64,000 nucleotides of DNA. Source: JAFDCJ01 sp964527835 (GTDB lineage Bacteria; Desulfobacterota; Desulfobacteria; Desulfobacterales; JAFDCJ01). Shown in pieces: positions 32,895 to 41,346 of this stretch; the first letter of the stretch is position 1; each line of letters begins with the position of its first letter. Both the position numbers and the translations under genes were made by a program. A model generated the notes under the pieces. It was not told the origin of the DNA. It saw only the letters and a list, made by a program, of their open reading frames with translations, and ran no database searches. The stretch is from the NCBI GenBank assembly GCA_964527835.1, contig CAZGNV010000004.1:1-64000 (forward strand), given 5' to 3'.

Positions 32895-33974
32895 ATGATC
32901 AAAGCATTGATTGCACAAGTTGTCAGGGGCGAGGATCTCAGCGAGGTCCAGATGGAAAAAGCCATGGATGAGATTATGAGCGGAACAGCCACGGCGGCCC
33001 AAATTGCGGCGTTTATCACCGCCCTGAGGCTAAAAGGCGAAAGTGTCGCTGAGATTACCGGGGCTGCCCGGGCCATGCGGGAGAAGGCCGTAAAAATCAA
33101 CGTCCTCAACCACCTGGTCAATATTGACCGCGATGAGATCAACATCGAGGATGAAACGATTTGCGATATTGTGGGCACCGGCGGTGGCGGGACCCGGACG
33201 TTTAATGTTTCCACCACCACCGCCTTTGTCGTTGCCGGCGGGGGCGTCAAGGTGGCCAAGCACGGCAACCGGGCAGTTTCGAGCCTGTGCGGCAGTGCGG
33301 ATGTGATTGAAAATCTGGGCGTCAACCTGGATGTGACCACCACCGACGTGGAAAAATGCATCCAGCAAATTGGCATCGGATTTCTCTACGCGCCTATTTT
33401 CCACGGAGCCATGAAGCACGCTGCCGGACCCAGGCAGGAGATTGGCATCCGCAGTATTTTTAATCTGTTAGGACCGGTGGCCAATCCGGCCGGCGCCTCG
33501 GTGCAGGTGCTGGGCGTCTACGATCCGGACCTGACGGAAAAAATGGCCCAGGTTTTGAAGCGGCTGGGCGCCAAGGAAGCCTTTGTGGTCTGCGGTGAAG
33601 GCACATTCGACGAAATCAGCATCTGTGGGCCGACACGGGTTTGCCATCTGAAAGAGGATCAAATCCACACCTTCGAGATGACGCCCGAAGAACATGGCTT
33701 CAAAACGGCTTCCGTCCAGGACATTGTCGGCGGAGATGCCCGGCAAAATGCAAAAATCATTGAAAATATTCTCGCCGGCCAGAAAGGTCCCAAAAGAGAC
33801 ATGGTCCTGCTGAATGCTGCTGCGGCCTTCGTGGCCGCCGGGCTGTGCGACAATTTCAAAGAGGGGGTCGAGATTGCGGCAGATTCCATCGATGCCGGCA
33901 GGGCCCGGGCGAAGCTCGAAGAGCTAATTAAATTCACCTGCCAGTGCCAGCCCTTTTTGCGCAGTGCGCCTTAA
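32895..33974 (+). CDS. trpD: Anthranilate phosphoribosyltransferase TrpD
   Basis: About 359 residues. The enzyme joins anthranilate and PRPP, the second committed step of tryptophan synthesis. Signatures are DIVGTGGGGTRTFNVSTTTAFVVAGGGVKVAKHGNRAVSSLCGSADVIENLG near residues 90-140, the anthranilate-site region GFLYAPIFHGAMKHAAGPRQEIGIRSIFNLLGPVANPAG, and DEISICGPTRV. The ATG at 32895 has GGAGG 8 nt upstream, better than the one 15 nt earlier. No trpE, G, C, F, B or A is adjacent. Downstream lies a RAYT remnant, so an original operon may have been broken here. Confidence 0.93.
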   Translation: MIKALIAQVVRGEDLSEVQMEKAMDEIMSGTATAAQIAAFITALRLKGESVAEITGAARAMREKAVKINVLNHLVNIDRDEINIEDETICDIVGTGGGGTRTFNVSTTTAFVVAGGGVKVAKHGNRAVSSLCGSADVIENLGVNLDVTTTDVEKCIQQIGIGFLYAPIFHGAMKHAAGPRQEIGIRSIFNLLGPVANPAGASVQVLGVYDPDLTEKMAQVLKRLGAKEAFVVCGEGTFDEISICGPTRVCHLKEDQIHTFEMTPEEHGFKTASVQDIVGGDARQNAKIIENILAGQKGPKRDMVLLNAAAAFVAAGLCDNFKEGVEIAADSIDAGRARAKLEELIKFTCQCQPFLRSAP

Positions 33975-33994
33975 GGAGTTTGCCGTGCAGTGCC

Positions 33995-34043
33995 GGCTCG
34001 ACAGGGCCAGAAGGCATATATTTAATATTTAAGATGTGACCCC
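33995..34043 (+). mobile_element. RAYT remnant (3' end of transposase gene plus right end)
   Basis: The sequence starting GGCTCGACAGGGCCAGAAGG and running through ATATTTAATATTTAAGATGT to GACCCC closely matches the last codons of the transposase gene and the right end at 31269-31316. The rest of the element is absent. It lies between trpD and leuB, and its outer end is read as the final codons of leuB. Confidence 0.8.
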
Positions 34044-35138
34044 ATGGACTTCTGATGTGATCTGATCGACAACCAGATCGCCGACCTCGCTGGTGGAATA
34101 GCCCATTTTGCCGGCGGCAAGGCTTTTGATTCGAGTGCCGGTCACCGCTTTGACTGCCTCTTCGATGGCCTGGGCGGCCTGCACTTCTTCCAGGGTTTCC
34201 AGCATCATCGCGCCGGCACAGATGGCAGCCAGGGGATTGATAACATTTTTGCCGGTGTATTTGGGGGCGGAACCGCCGATGGGTTCAAACATACTGACCC
34301 CTTGCGGGTTGATATTGCCGCCGGCGGCAATTCCCATGCCGCCCTGGGTTTCGGCACCCAAATCGGTAATGATGTCGCCGAACATGTTGGAAGTTACCAG
34401 CACATCGAACCATTCCGGGTTTTTGATCATCCACATGCAGGCGGCATCCACATGGTAATATTCGCGTTTTACATCGGGGTAGTCTTTTGCGCCGATTTCG
34501 TGGAACACCCGTTCCCAGAGGTCAAAAACGTAAGTCAGCACGTTGGTTTTGCCCACCAGGGCCAGGGTATTGGCTTTGCCGCGGCCGCGCGCTTTTTTGC
34601 CGAACCTGCGGGCATACTCGAAGGCATAGCGAAGACAGCGCTCCACCTGGAAGCGGTTGTAGACCATACTCTGCACGGCCACTTCATGGGCCGTGCCCTT
34701 CATGGATATCCCCCCTGTTCCGGTGTAAATGCCGCCTGAATTTTCACGGATCACCACATAGTCGATGTCTGCCGGGGATTTGTCCTTCAGGGGGGTCTCC
34801 ACTCCGGGGTAAAGGCGAATCGGACGCAGGTTGATAAATTGATCCAGCGCGAAGCGCAAATTCAATAAAATTCCTTTTTCGAGAATACCCGGCTTGACAT
34901 CCGGGTGTCCGATGGCCCCCAGGTAGATGGCATCAAACCGGCAAAGCTCGTCCACGGCGGTTTCCGGCAGGACTTCACCGGTGCGCAGATAACGATCACC
35001 GCCAAAATCAAAGGTGGTCATTTCCAGATTGAAGCCATGGCGGCTGGCTGCCGCCTGCAACACCTTGCAGCCCTCGTGGACCACTTCCGGTCCGGTTCCG
35101 TCACCCGGGATCACGGCGATTTGGTAAGTCTTAGTCAT
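34029..35138 (-). CDS. leuB: 3-Isopropylmalate dehydrogenase (isocitrate/isopropylmalate family)
   Basis: About 369 residues. It oxidatively decarboxylates 3-isopropylmalate in leucine synthesis. Motifs: IAVIPGDGTGPEVVHEG, LNLRFALDQFINLRPIRLYPG, DYVVIRENSGGIYTG, VGKTNVLTYVFDLWERVF, NPEWFDVLVTSNMFGDIITDLGAETQGGMGIAAGGNINP and EPIGGSAPKYTGKNVINPLA. Tartrate/malate dehydrogenase relatives are hard to exclude. The ATG at 35138 has CAGGAGACTG upstream. The last residues GVTS and the stop are encoded by a RAYT end, so the native C-terminus has been replaced. It overlaps the upstream oxidoreductase gene by 8 nt. Confidence 0.85.
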   Translation of the reverse strand: MTKTYQIAVIPGDGTGPEVVHEGCKVLQAAASRHGFNLEMTTFDFGGDRYLRTGEVLPETAVDELCRFDAIYLGAIGHPDVKPGILEKGILLNLRFALDQFINLRPIRLYPGVETPLKDKSPADIDYVVIRENSGGIYTGTGGISMKGTAHEVAVQSMVYNRFQVERCLRYAFEYARRFGKKARGRGKANTLALVGKTNVLTYVFDLWERVFHEIGAKDYPDVKREYYHVDAACMWMIKNPEWFDVLVTSNMFGDIITDLGAETQGGMGIAAGGNINPQGVSMFEPIGGSAPKYTGKNVINPLAAICAGAMMLETLEEVQAAQAIEEAVKAVTGTRIKSLAAGKMGYSTSEVGDLVVDQITSEVHGVTS

Positions 35139-36294
35139 TTTCAGTCTCCTGGTTATGGTTGTCAATTAATGGTCCGCCTGTTGGTGATGTTCTGTCTTTT
35201 TCCCGCTCTTGCGTTACGCAGTAGATGCCCTCGCCTTTTCTGGCGGGGATAAAGCACAGGTTGTCGGACAGACAGGCGGCCTTTGTACGATCGCCTGACC
35301 GCCAGCGGCCGACCAGGTTCGGTTCGCGGATCAGGGGGCGGCTCAGGCAAAGATAGTCGGCAACCCCGTCGTTTACCAGTCGTTCGGCCACGGGCAAGGA
35401 CCGGATGCCGCCCACCAGCATCAGGGGCACCCTGATTTTTTCCTTGAATGTGCGGGCTTCACCTTGGAAATAGGCCTCTTTTTCTTCGGATTTGATTCCC
35501 GCCCGCACCGGTCCCAGTTTGCCGGCCTTTTGGTTGCCGCCGCTGATTTCAATGGCGTCAATGCCCTGTTGGGCCAGCATGACACCCACCTGAACGGCAT
35601 CGTCCAGGCTCAGCCCCCCCTTGTTAAAATCCCGACAGTTCATTTTGACCAGCACCGGGTAGTCCGGGCCGACAGTATCGCGGATGGCCGCCAGCACTTC
35701 CAGCAGCAAACGGGCGCGGTTTTCGATGGCACCTCCCCAGCGGTCCTGGCGCCGGTTGAACAGCGGCGACAGAAACTGGCTGAGCAGATAACCATGGGCG
35801 GCATGGATCTGAACCCCGTCGAAACCGGCGTTTTTGGCCCGGCCGGCAGCCGCCCCAAAGGCTTCGATCAGCGTCTGGATATCCCCAGGGCTCATTTCCC
35901 GGCCCACCTGTTTGCCGCCGTCTTCCAGCGGCGATGGCCCCAGGGCCCCGGGGTCGGCCGACAGCGGGGCGGCCATCAACCCCGCGTGGGCGAGTTGCAT
36001 TACGATCTTGCCGCCGTTTTGGTGGACGGCGGCTGCCATCGCCTCCAGGCCCGGGATCAAATCATCTTCGTAGACTCCCAGCTGGCCGGGACCGGCCTTG
36101 CCCTCAGGGCTGACGTAGGCATGGCCGCTGATAATCAATCCCACGCCGCCCCTGGCCAAGACGGCCATCAGGTCAATTAGCCGCGGCGTGCATTGACCGG
36201 AGTCGGAGGCCATGGCCTCCCAGGTGGCCGAGCGCACGAAGCGGTTGGCCAGCGTCAGGGTGTTGATGGTGGTGGTTTCAAACAGCCGGTTCAT
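35131..36294 (-). CDS. NADH:flavin oxidoreductase (old yellow enzyme family)
   Basis: The 387-residue FMN-dependent TIM-barrel enzyme shows LANRFVRSATWEAMASDSG, QLAHAGLMA, GRAKNAGFDGVQIHAAHGYLLSQFLSPLFNRRQDRWGGAIENRARLLLEVLAAIRDTVG, DAIEISGGN and YLCLSRPLIREPNLV. Cysteines near the C-terminus (CLSDNLCFIPARKGEGIYC) could hold a 4Fe-4S cluster, but the full dienoyl-CoA reductase C-terminal domain is absent. It likely reduces an activated alkene. Its stop overlaps leuB, so the two are co-transcribed. Confidence 0.85.
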   Translation of the reverse strand: MNRLFETTTINTLTLANRFVRSATWEAMASDSGQCTPRLIDLMAVLARGGVGLIISGHAYVSPEGKAGPGQLGVYEDDLIPGLEAMAAAVHQNGGKIVMQLAHAGLMAAPLSADPGALGPSPLEDGGKQVGREMSPGDIQTLIEAFGAAAGRAKNAGFDGVQIHAAHGYLLSQFLSPLFNRRQDRWGGAIENRARLLLEVLAAIRDTVGPDYPVLVKMNCRDFNKGGLSLDDAVQVGVMLAQQGIDAIEISGGNQKAGKLGPVRAGIKSEEKEAYFQGEARTFKEKIRVPLMLVGGIRSLPVAERLVNDGVADYLCLSRPLIREPNLVGRWRSGDRTKAACLSDNLCFIPARKGEGIYCVTQEREKDRTSPTGGPLIDNHNQETEND

Positions 36295-36444
36295 GGTGTT
36301 TCCCTCTTTGTTTTTCGGCAGCGCTCGATTCGGCCTTCATTGGCATTGCAGGGTTGCGAAAATTGACCAACAGTGGCATTGAGTATATTGAAAAATGAGG
36401 CAACATTTCAAGCCCTGATAAAAATCTTTTTTTAAGGAGAACTT

Positions 36445-37287
36445 ATGGAGCCGTTTAGCGTTGATGTGCAAAAGTGCAACCAGGATGAACTATGCGTGCA
36501 AGCCTGTCCCACCGGTGTGATCCAGATGCCATCCGGGGACGCAACGCCGTCGCCGACCGCTGATTTTGCGGACTGGTGCCTGGCCTGCGGCCATTGTGTG
36601 GCGGTGTGCCCCACCGAAGCCTTCCGCCTGCAGTGGCTGGGCCCTGAGCAGTGCGATCCGGTTGAAAAAAATCTTCGCCTGACCCCCGGACAGGCCGAGC
36701 AGTTTTTGCGCTCGCGCCGTTCCATCCGCAACTTCAAGGACCAGCCGGTGGAAAGGGAAAAACTGGAAAAACTGCTGCAGATGGCCTGCTATGCGCCTTC
36801 GGCCAAAAACAGCCAGCCCTGGCACTGGATGGTGGTTGAAGATCCGGCCGAGGTGCGGCGCCTGGCGGCCATGGTGGTGGAATGGATGCGTTCGGTGATC
36901 GATCAGCATCCCCAGCAGGCCCGGGAAAGGGGTCTGCCGCGGGTGGTCGCCGCCTGGGACGCCGGTCAGGAAAAAATCTGCCGGGGAGCACCCCACGTCA
37001 TCGTGGTCCACGGCGACAAGGATTACGGCTTTGGTGCCGAGGACGGGGCGCTGGCCATCAGCCATATCGAGTTGTTTGCACCGGTGCTCGGCCTTGGGTC
37101 GTGCTGGGCAGGCTATTTTTACTCGGCAGTCAACTGGTACCCGCCGCTTTTTGAAGCTTTGGGGCTGCCCGCGGATCACCGGGCCTTCGGCGCGGTGATG
37201 GTGGGCTACCCGAAGTTCAGGTATCAGCGACTGCCGCAACGCAACCCCCCCCGGGTGGTGTGGCGCCAACCCCCGGCATCCATCTGA
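36445..37287 (+). CDS. Ferredoxin-domain nitroreductase
   Basis: The 280-residue fusion has, at residues 1-65, a two-cluster ferredoxin (CNQDELCVQACPTGVI and CLACGHCVAVCPTEAF). A nitroreductase domain follows with SRRSIRNFKDQPVEREKLEKLLQMACYAPSAKNSQPWHWMVVED and VLGLGSCWAGYF. It probably passes electrons from the iron-sulfur clusters to FMN for reduction of nitro or quinone-like compounds. AAGGAGAAC precedes the ATG. It stands alone and is divergent from the old yellow enzyme gene. Confidence 0.88.
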   Translation: MEPFSVDVQKCNQDELCVQACPTGVIQMPSGDATPSPTADFADWCLACGHCVAVCPTEAFRLQWLGPEQCDPVEKNLRLTPGQAEQFLRSRRSIRNFKDQPVEREKLEKLLQMACYAPSAKNSQPWHWMVVEDPAEVRRLAAMVVEWMRSVIDQHPQQARERGLPRVVAAWDAGQEKICRGAPHVIVVHGDKDYGFGAEDGALAISHIELFAPVLGLGSCWAGYFYSAVNWYPPLFEALGLPADHRAFGAVMVGYPKFRYQRLPQRNPPRVVWRQPPASI

Positions 37288-37612
37288 AAAAGGCCCTCCA
37301 ACAAGCTTCAGCGGTCCGACAGGAATGCCGGGCCGCTGCCTGCGTACACAAAACAATACATTCCGATATACAATAACATAATGGTTCAAGCGGACCATCC
37401 GGAATTTCAAATTGGCGCAGTGTTGTATAAGCCCATGTTATTTTATTTGACAGTCCCGAAAAGGCTTGCCCAAGTGAGAAAATTCGAATTTTTAGGACTG
37501 CATCTTAGTTGATACGATCTAAAATTGTCAGTTTGGAATGCTTTTTGCTTCTGTTTGCTTTTCACAGACGACTTGATGAATGCGATCCAAAAACGAGAGC
37601 ACGGAGCACACC
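37288..37612. other. Intergenic region with partial dispersed repeat
   Basis: This 325-bp gap holds the partial repeat at 37448-37504. Otherwise I see no gene. A 'CGGAGCACACC' ribosome-site-like stretch precedes the small gene at 37613. Confidence 0.4.
37448..37504 (-). repeat. Partial copy of dispersed repeat family A
   Basis: On the minus strand it reads GATGCAGTCCTAAAAATTCG, then CAAGCCTTTTCGGGACTGTCA. This is the same two-ends-joined arrangement as the copy at 14152-14208, with the interior missing. It lies downstream of the nitroreductase gene. Confidence 0.6.
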
Positions 37613-37822
37613 ATGGCAACCAAAAATACCATCCGGGATTCAATCTTTTGCGAACACATTATCAACCTGGCCCGGCATGACCATCAAAAGAAATCTGACA
37701 CCCTGGCGCCTTACCGCAAGGCGGTGCGGCAGAAAAGCATCCTGCAGGAGTTTAACCGCTGCCGGCGTCGGGTTCTGAAAAAATCACTGGCCCTCAAGGC
37801 CGCGGCCCGGTCAAAATTATAG
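37613..37822 (+). CDS. Small basic hypothetical protein
   Basis: A 69-residue basic protein (MATKNTIRDSIFCEHIINLARHD..) that I do not recognise. It has one Cys near the N-terminus and a Lys/Arg-rich C-terminus (CRRRVLKKSLALKAAARSKL). ACGGAGC lies upstream of the ATG. An in-frame ATG 11 codons earlier lacks such a site. It has no co-directional neighbour, so it is a moderate call. Confidence 0.45.
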   Translation: MATKNTIRDSIFCEHIINLARHDHQKKSDTLAPYRKAVRQKSILQEFNRCRRRVLKKSLALKAAARSKL

Positions 37823-38257
37823 CTGCCGGCCCAGAGAGGCTGCTGAGGGCTCAGTTTAGAAACCAGCTACCCCCCCACCCCTTTGTCCCACCGGAGGGGG
37901 AGGAAAATTGCTTCCTCCCCCTCCCCCCCTTGCCCTGATTCGAACCCACACAAGGCCCGGGGGCGGGTAAAGTTGTTCAGCAGGCAAACAGACGAAAACA
38001 GGCTATTATGGCATAAGCTCACGGGATTCGTACCGAGTACGGAAGATTATCGCATCAGGCGGGGTGGCGGCAACCCAACGGCGGCCCTTCCGCCATTTGA
38101 ATTACACCCTCAATATTCATAGACCATTTTGGGAGTTTGATATATCACACCTGGAAAAGTTGCTTCCAGCGACCGATTTTTTTCCAGGCATTGACAGCAA
38201 GGTGCGATCCCGTGAGCTTGGCCGCCAAATGCCTATCGGCTGACATGCTGCAAGAGG
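37823..38257. other. Intergenic region with GC-rich hairpin
   Basis: A 435-bp gap. It contains a perfect 13-bp hairpin, GGAGGGGGAGGAA - AATTGC - TTCCTCCCCCTCC (37893-37924), in a C-rich context without a U-tract. A GATTCGAACCC string at 37938-37948 recalls a tRNA T-arm in reverse, but no tRNA can be folded. No coding sequence is convincing. Confidence 0.4.
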
Positions 38258-38497
38258 CTATTTTGCGATTTGCTTCAATTGTCTGTAAACAGAGTACATC
38301 CGGTAGGCAAAGCCGATGATGAGGGTTGCGCTGATAAGGATGATAAAATTGGAAGCAAAAAAAGTCATGATAAACATGTAGGGGTCATTGAGTCCGTAGG
38401 AAGAAATCAGCAGCTGGATGCCGAAATACAGGAAAAAAGCCCCCAGCAGCACCAACGCCACCTGTCGAACCCACCACAATTTATTCATTATTGCCAA
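38258..38497 (-). CDS. Small two-helix membrane protein in the TatT-type TRAP operon
   Basis: 79 residues with two transmembrane segments: VRQVALVLLGAFFLYFGIQLLISSY and FIMTFFASNFIILISATLIIGFAY. A basic C-terminus (RQLKQIAK) follows. A TTG start at 38497 is 8 nt from AAGGG; the ATG three codons later would be too far away. It is the last gene of the tatT-dctP-dctQ-dctM unit, 13 bp after dctM, so it may be a transporter accessory. The family is unknown to me. Confidence 0.6.
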   Translation of the reverse strand: MAIMNKLWWVRQVALVLLGAFFLYFGIQLLISSYGLNDPYMFIMTFFASNFIILISATLIIGFAYRMYSVYRQLKQIAK

Positions 38498-38510
38498 TTT
38501 ATGATCCCTT

Positions 38511-39773
38511 CTAGGGCAGCAGCGCCAGGCTCAGCCACGGCAGGTAGGTGATCAGCGCCAGGGCGAACAGCAGCATGACGATGAAGGGCAGCGAGGCCAC
38601 GTACAGCTGCAGCACCGGCTTTTCGAAACGCAAACTGGCGATAAACAGGTTGATGCCCAGGGGCGGAATGGAAGCCCCGATTTCCAGGTTGGCTAGGAAA
38701 ATGATTCCTAGGTGAATCGGATCGATTCCATAGGCCTGGCCGATGGGGGTGAGCAGGGGCACCACCACCACCAGCGCGGAAAATATGCCCATGGTGCACC
38801 CGACGGCCAGCAGAAACAGGTTGAGCACCACCAGAAAAGCCACCCGGCTTTCGATGTGGGCCTTGAAAAAATCCAGCAGCTGCATGGGAATTTCCGCATC
38901 GATCAGGTAATTGGTCAGCCCCATGGCGGCTCCCAGGATGATGAGGATCGCTCCAACCAGCACCATGCTTTTTTTCATGATTTGCGGCAGTTTTGCCAGA
39001 GGGATATCCCGGTAGACAATGGTTTCAACAAAAAGCACGTAAACCGCCGTGGTGGCCGCAGCCTCACTGACGGCAAAATAGCCGGTGTAAATGCCTCCCA
39101 GCACAAGAAACGGCAGCGGCAGCTCCCACAGCAGTTCCCGGGTGGCACTGATCAGTTCCTTGAGATGAAAAGCTGTTTTGGGGACATCCTTGCGGATCGC
39201 TTTGAACATGCAAAAGGCGCCCAGCAGAACCACCAGCAGGATGCCCGGCAAAATGCCGGCGATGAAAAGCTGGTCGATGCGGACCTTGGCGACGATGGCA
39301 TAAATGATCAACGGCAGGCTGGGCGGGAAAAGAAGCCCGAGGGTGCCGGAGGTGGTCAGCAGACCGAGGGAAAACTTTTGCGGGTACTGACCCCGCGTCA
39401 TGGCCGGCAGTAGGATCCCCCCCAGGGCGATGATGGTCAGTCCCGTGGCCCCGGTCAGGGCGGTGAAAACGGCGCAGGTGACCAGGGCGATGACTGCAAG
39501 TCCGCCGGGCATCCAGCCTAAAGTGGCATTGGAAAAGCGGATAATCCGTTTGGGCGCCCCGCTTTCCGACAGCAGGTAGCCTGCGAAGGTAAACAGCGGG
39601 ATGGCCACCAGCACCGGCGTGGTGGCCATGCGATGCATTTCAATAATGATGGCCGAGAGGTCAATCTGAGCGGCGAGAAACAGGTAGAGGGTCAAGCCGG
39701 AAATGACCACGAAAATAGGCGTGCCAATCAGCAGCAGGAAAATAAACAGGATGACAATCAGCACCAGGGTCAT
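38511..39773 (-). CDS. TRAP transporter large membrane subunit (DctM)
   Basis: A 420-residue multi-spanning permease. Family landmarks are VVISGLTLYLFLAAQIDLSAIIIEMHRMATTPVLVAIPLFTFAGYLLSESG, ALTGATGLTIIALGGILLPAM, TSGTLGLLFPPSLPLIIYAIVAKVRI, YFAVSEAAATTAVYVLFVE, and the C-terminal PIHLGIIFLANLEIGASIPPLGINLFIASL. It starts within the stop of dctQ (4-nt ATGA overlap). It forms the ion-coupled transport channel with DctQ. It belongs to a TatT-associated (TPAT-type) TRAP operon. Confidence 0.9.
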   Translation of the reverse strand: MTLVLIVILFIFLLLIGTPIFVVISGLTLYLFLAAQIDLSAIIIEMHRMATTPVLVAIPLFTFAGYLLSESGAPKRIIRFSNATLGWMPGGLAVIALVTCAVFTALTGATGLTIIALGGILLPAMTRGQYPQKFSLGLLTTSGTLGLLFPPSLPLIIYAIVAKVRIDQLFIAGILPGILLVVLLGAFCMFKAIRKDVPKTAFHLKELISATRELLWELPLPFLVLGGIYTGYFAVSEAAATTAVYVLFVETIVYRDIPLAKLPQIMKKSMVLVGAILIILGAAMGLTNYLIDAEIPMQLLDFFKAHIESRVAFLVVLNLFLLAVGCTMGIFSALVVVVPLLTPIGQAYGIDPIHLGIIFLANLEIGASIPPLGINLFIASLRFEKPVLQLYVASLPFIVMLLFALALITYLPWLSLALLP

Positions 39774-40285
39774 TTAATACTCTCGTGTTCCGGTTCAGGG
39801 GTCCCTTTTTGGATGTTCCCGATTTGTTTGGCAAAACGAAGGGTGTAGCGCAGGCCCATCAGGGCGAAGGTAACGGGAATGATCAGCTCCGGGATCCAGA
39901 CCGGAAGATTTAAAAAGACGGTGCTTCCCATCTGGGCCTCAAATCCGACGAAGGAAACGGCGGCAAATGTCAGCAGACCGCAGATCACGGCCGAAACAAG
40001 ATGGGAGACCGCCCGCAAAAAGGCACTTTTGGTCCCGCTGACCCAGCGCGTGAAAACATCGATGGTCAGATGCCGGTTTTCTCCGGCGGCGATGGCCGCC
40101 CCGATAAAGCCGACCCAGACCACCAGGTAGCGCACCAGGGCGTCACTCCATGGCAGTCCCGTGGAAAAAAAATTGCGCAGCACGATTTGAAAAAACGCCA
40201 GCAGGATCATCACCGTCAGCAGGATGGTGATCAGAACCTGTTCCACACGGCCGATTTTTTTATCCAGCTGATCCCAGATATTCAT
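39770..40285 (-). CDS. TRAP transporter small membrane subunit (DctQ)
   Basis: 171 residues with four membrane segments (VLITILLTVMILLAFFQIVLRNFF, LVRYLVVWVGFIGAAIAAGE, FLRAVSHLVSAVICGLLTFAAVSFVGF, WIPELIIPVTFALMGLRYTLRF). FFSTGLPWSDALVRYLVVWVGFIGAA is the typical DctQ signature. It overlaps dctM by 4 nt and follows dctP by 24 bp. Confidence 0.87.
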   Translation of the reverse strand: MNIWDQLDKKIGRVEQVLITILLTVMILLAFFQIVLRNFFSTGLPWSDALVRYLVVWVGFIGAAIAAGENRHLTIDVFTRWVSGTKSAFLRAVSHLVSAVICGLLTFAAVSFVGFEAQMGSTVFLNLPVWIPELIIPVTFALMGLRYTLRFAKQIGNIQKGTPEPEHESIK

Positions 40286-40309
40286 GGTCGTTATTTTTTT
40301 ACGATTTCA

Positions 40310-41332
40310 TCATTTTTTGGATTTGCGATAGGCCTCCAGCAGGTCGGTGACCTGTTTTTTGACCTCGGGCGAAAAGCTTTTGCCCATCTGGCGCGCCATG
40401 GCTTTGCGCGCGATTTCCTTGAAGCGCGCGATTTGATCCGGTGGCAGTTTGACAAGCTTGACCCCATGGCGGACCATCACCTGGATGGCTTCCTGGTTTT
40501 CCCGGCGAATGATTTGTTTTAAGCGTTCCATGTGTTCTGAGCAAACCGCCAGCAGGATTTTCTGGTTTTCCGGCGACAGCCGGTTAAAGGATTTTTGGGT
40601 GACAACCAGGGCACCGACGAGATAAAGCAAGGGCAGATCGGTCATATATTTGGTTTTGGTAAACCACTGCAGGGAAATGGCTCCGCTCGGCGGGGCGTAT
40701 ACCACGTCCACCAGGCCGGTCTGAAGGCCCACCAGGACGTCGGGCAGCGAAAGCGGGATGGCGGATATGCCGGCCTCATCGAAAATAGCCTTGGCCATGG
40801 GGGCGTCCTCCCAGGTCCAGACCTTGGCTTTGTGCAAATCATCCAAAGAGGCGATGGGTACGGTGGACATCAGACGGATGAATCCGCCTTCGGACCAGGA
40901 CAGCAGCATGTAGCCTTTTTTCGCAAAGCCCTTCCTGAACTGCGCGATCATTTTGCTTTCCACGTAATCGACTTCATCATAGGATTCAAACAGAAAGGGG
41001 ATTTGAAACACGTCCATTTCACTGTAGATGGTTGACAGACCGGCAGAAGTTAGCACAGCGCCCTGGATCTGTCCGACGTACATCTTGCGGATCATGTCCC
41101 TTTCATCACCCAGGACCCCGCCCGCATAAACTTTGAACCGTACGGTGCCATTGGTTTTTTTCTTCAACTCGGCATTGATGCCCTCAAAGGTTTCGATCCA
41201 GGCGCTTCCTTCCGGCGCCAGGGTGGCAATCTTAATGACGCTCTTACGGGGGCCGGCGTCGGCTGCCATGGCCGTTACAAGCAGGACCAGAATTCCCAAT
41301 CCCATTAATTTAAATGGTTGCCTTGATTTCAT
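40310..41332 (-). CDS. TRAP transporter substrate-binding protein (DctP/TatP type)
   Basis: 340 residues with a signal peptide (LMGLGILVLLVTAMAADA). The binding-protein fold shows IKIATLAPEGSAWIETFEGINAELKKKTNGTVRFKVYAGGVLGDERDMIRKMYVGQIQGAVLTSAGLS, which is characteristic of the TatT-partnered TRAP group. Later blocks are LPDVLVGLQTGLVDVVYAPP and WTWEDAPMAKAIFDEAGI. It delivers an unknown ligand to the permease. It follows the TatT-like gene by 14 bp. Confidence 0.88.
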   Translation of the reverse strand: MKSRQPFKLMGLGILVLLVTAMAADAGPRKSVIKIATLAPEGSAWIETFEGINAELKKKTNGTVRFKVYAGGVLGDERDMIRKMYVGQIQGAVLTSAGLSTIYSEMDVFQIPFLFESYDEVDYVESKMIAQFRKGFAKKGYMLLSWSEGGFIRLMSTVPIASLDDLHKAKVWTWEDAPMAKAIFDEAGISAIPLSLPDVLVGLQTGLVDVVYAPPSGAISLQWFTKTKYMTDLPLLYLVGALVVTQKSFNRLSPENQKILLAVCSEHMERLKQIIRRENQEAIQVMVRHGVKLVKLPPDQIARFKEIARKAMARQMGKSFSPEVKKQVTDLLEAYRKSKK

Positions 41333-41346
41333 CAGCGATTCTCCGG

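Noticed and set aside
37935..38010. Possible tRNA on the minus strand (GATTCGAACCC looks like a reversed T-arm)
   Set aside because: The flanking bases do not pair as a T-stem, and no acceptor, D or anticodon stems can be drawn.
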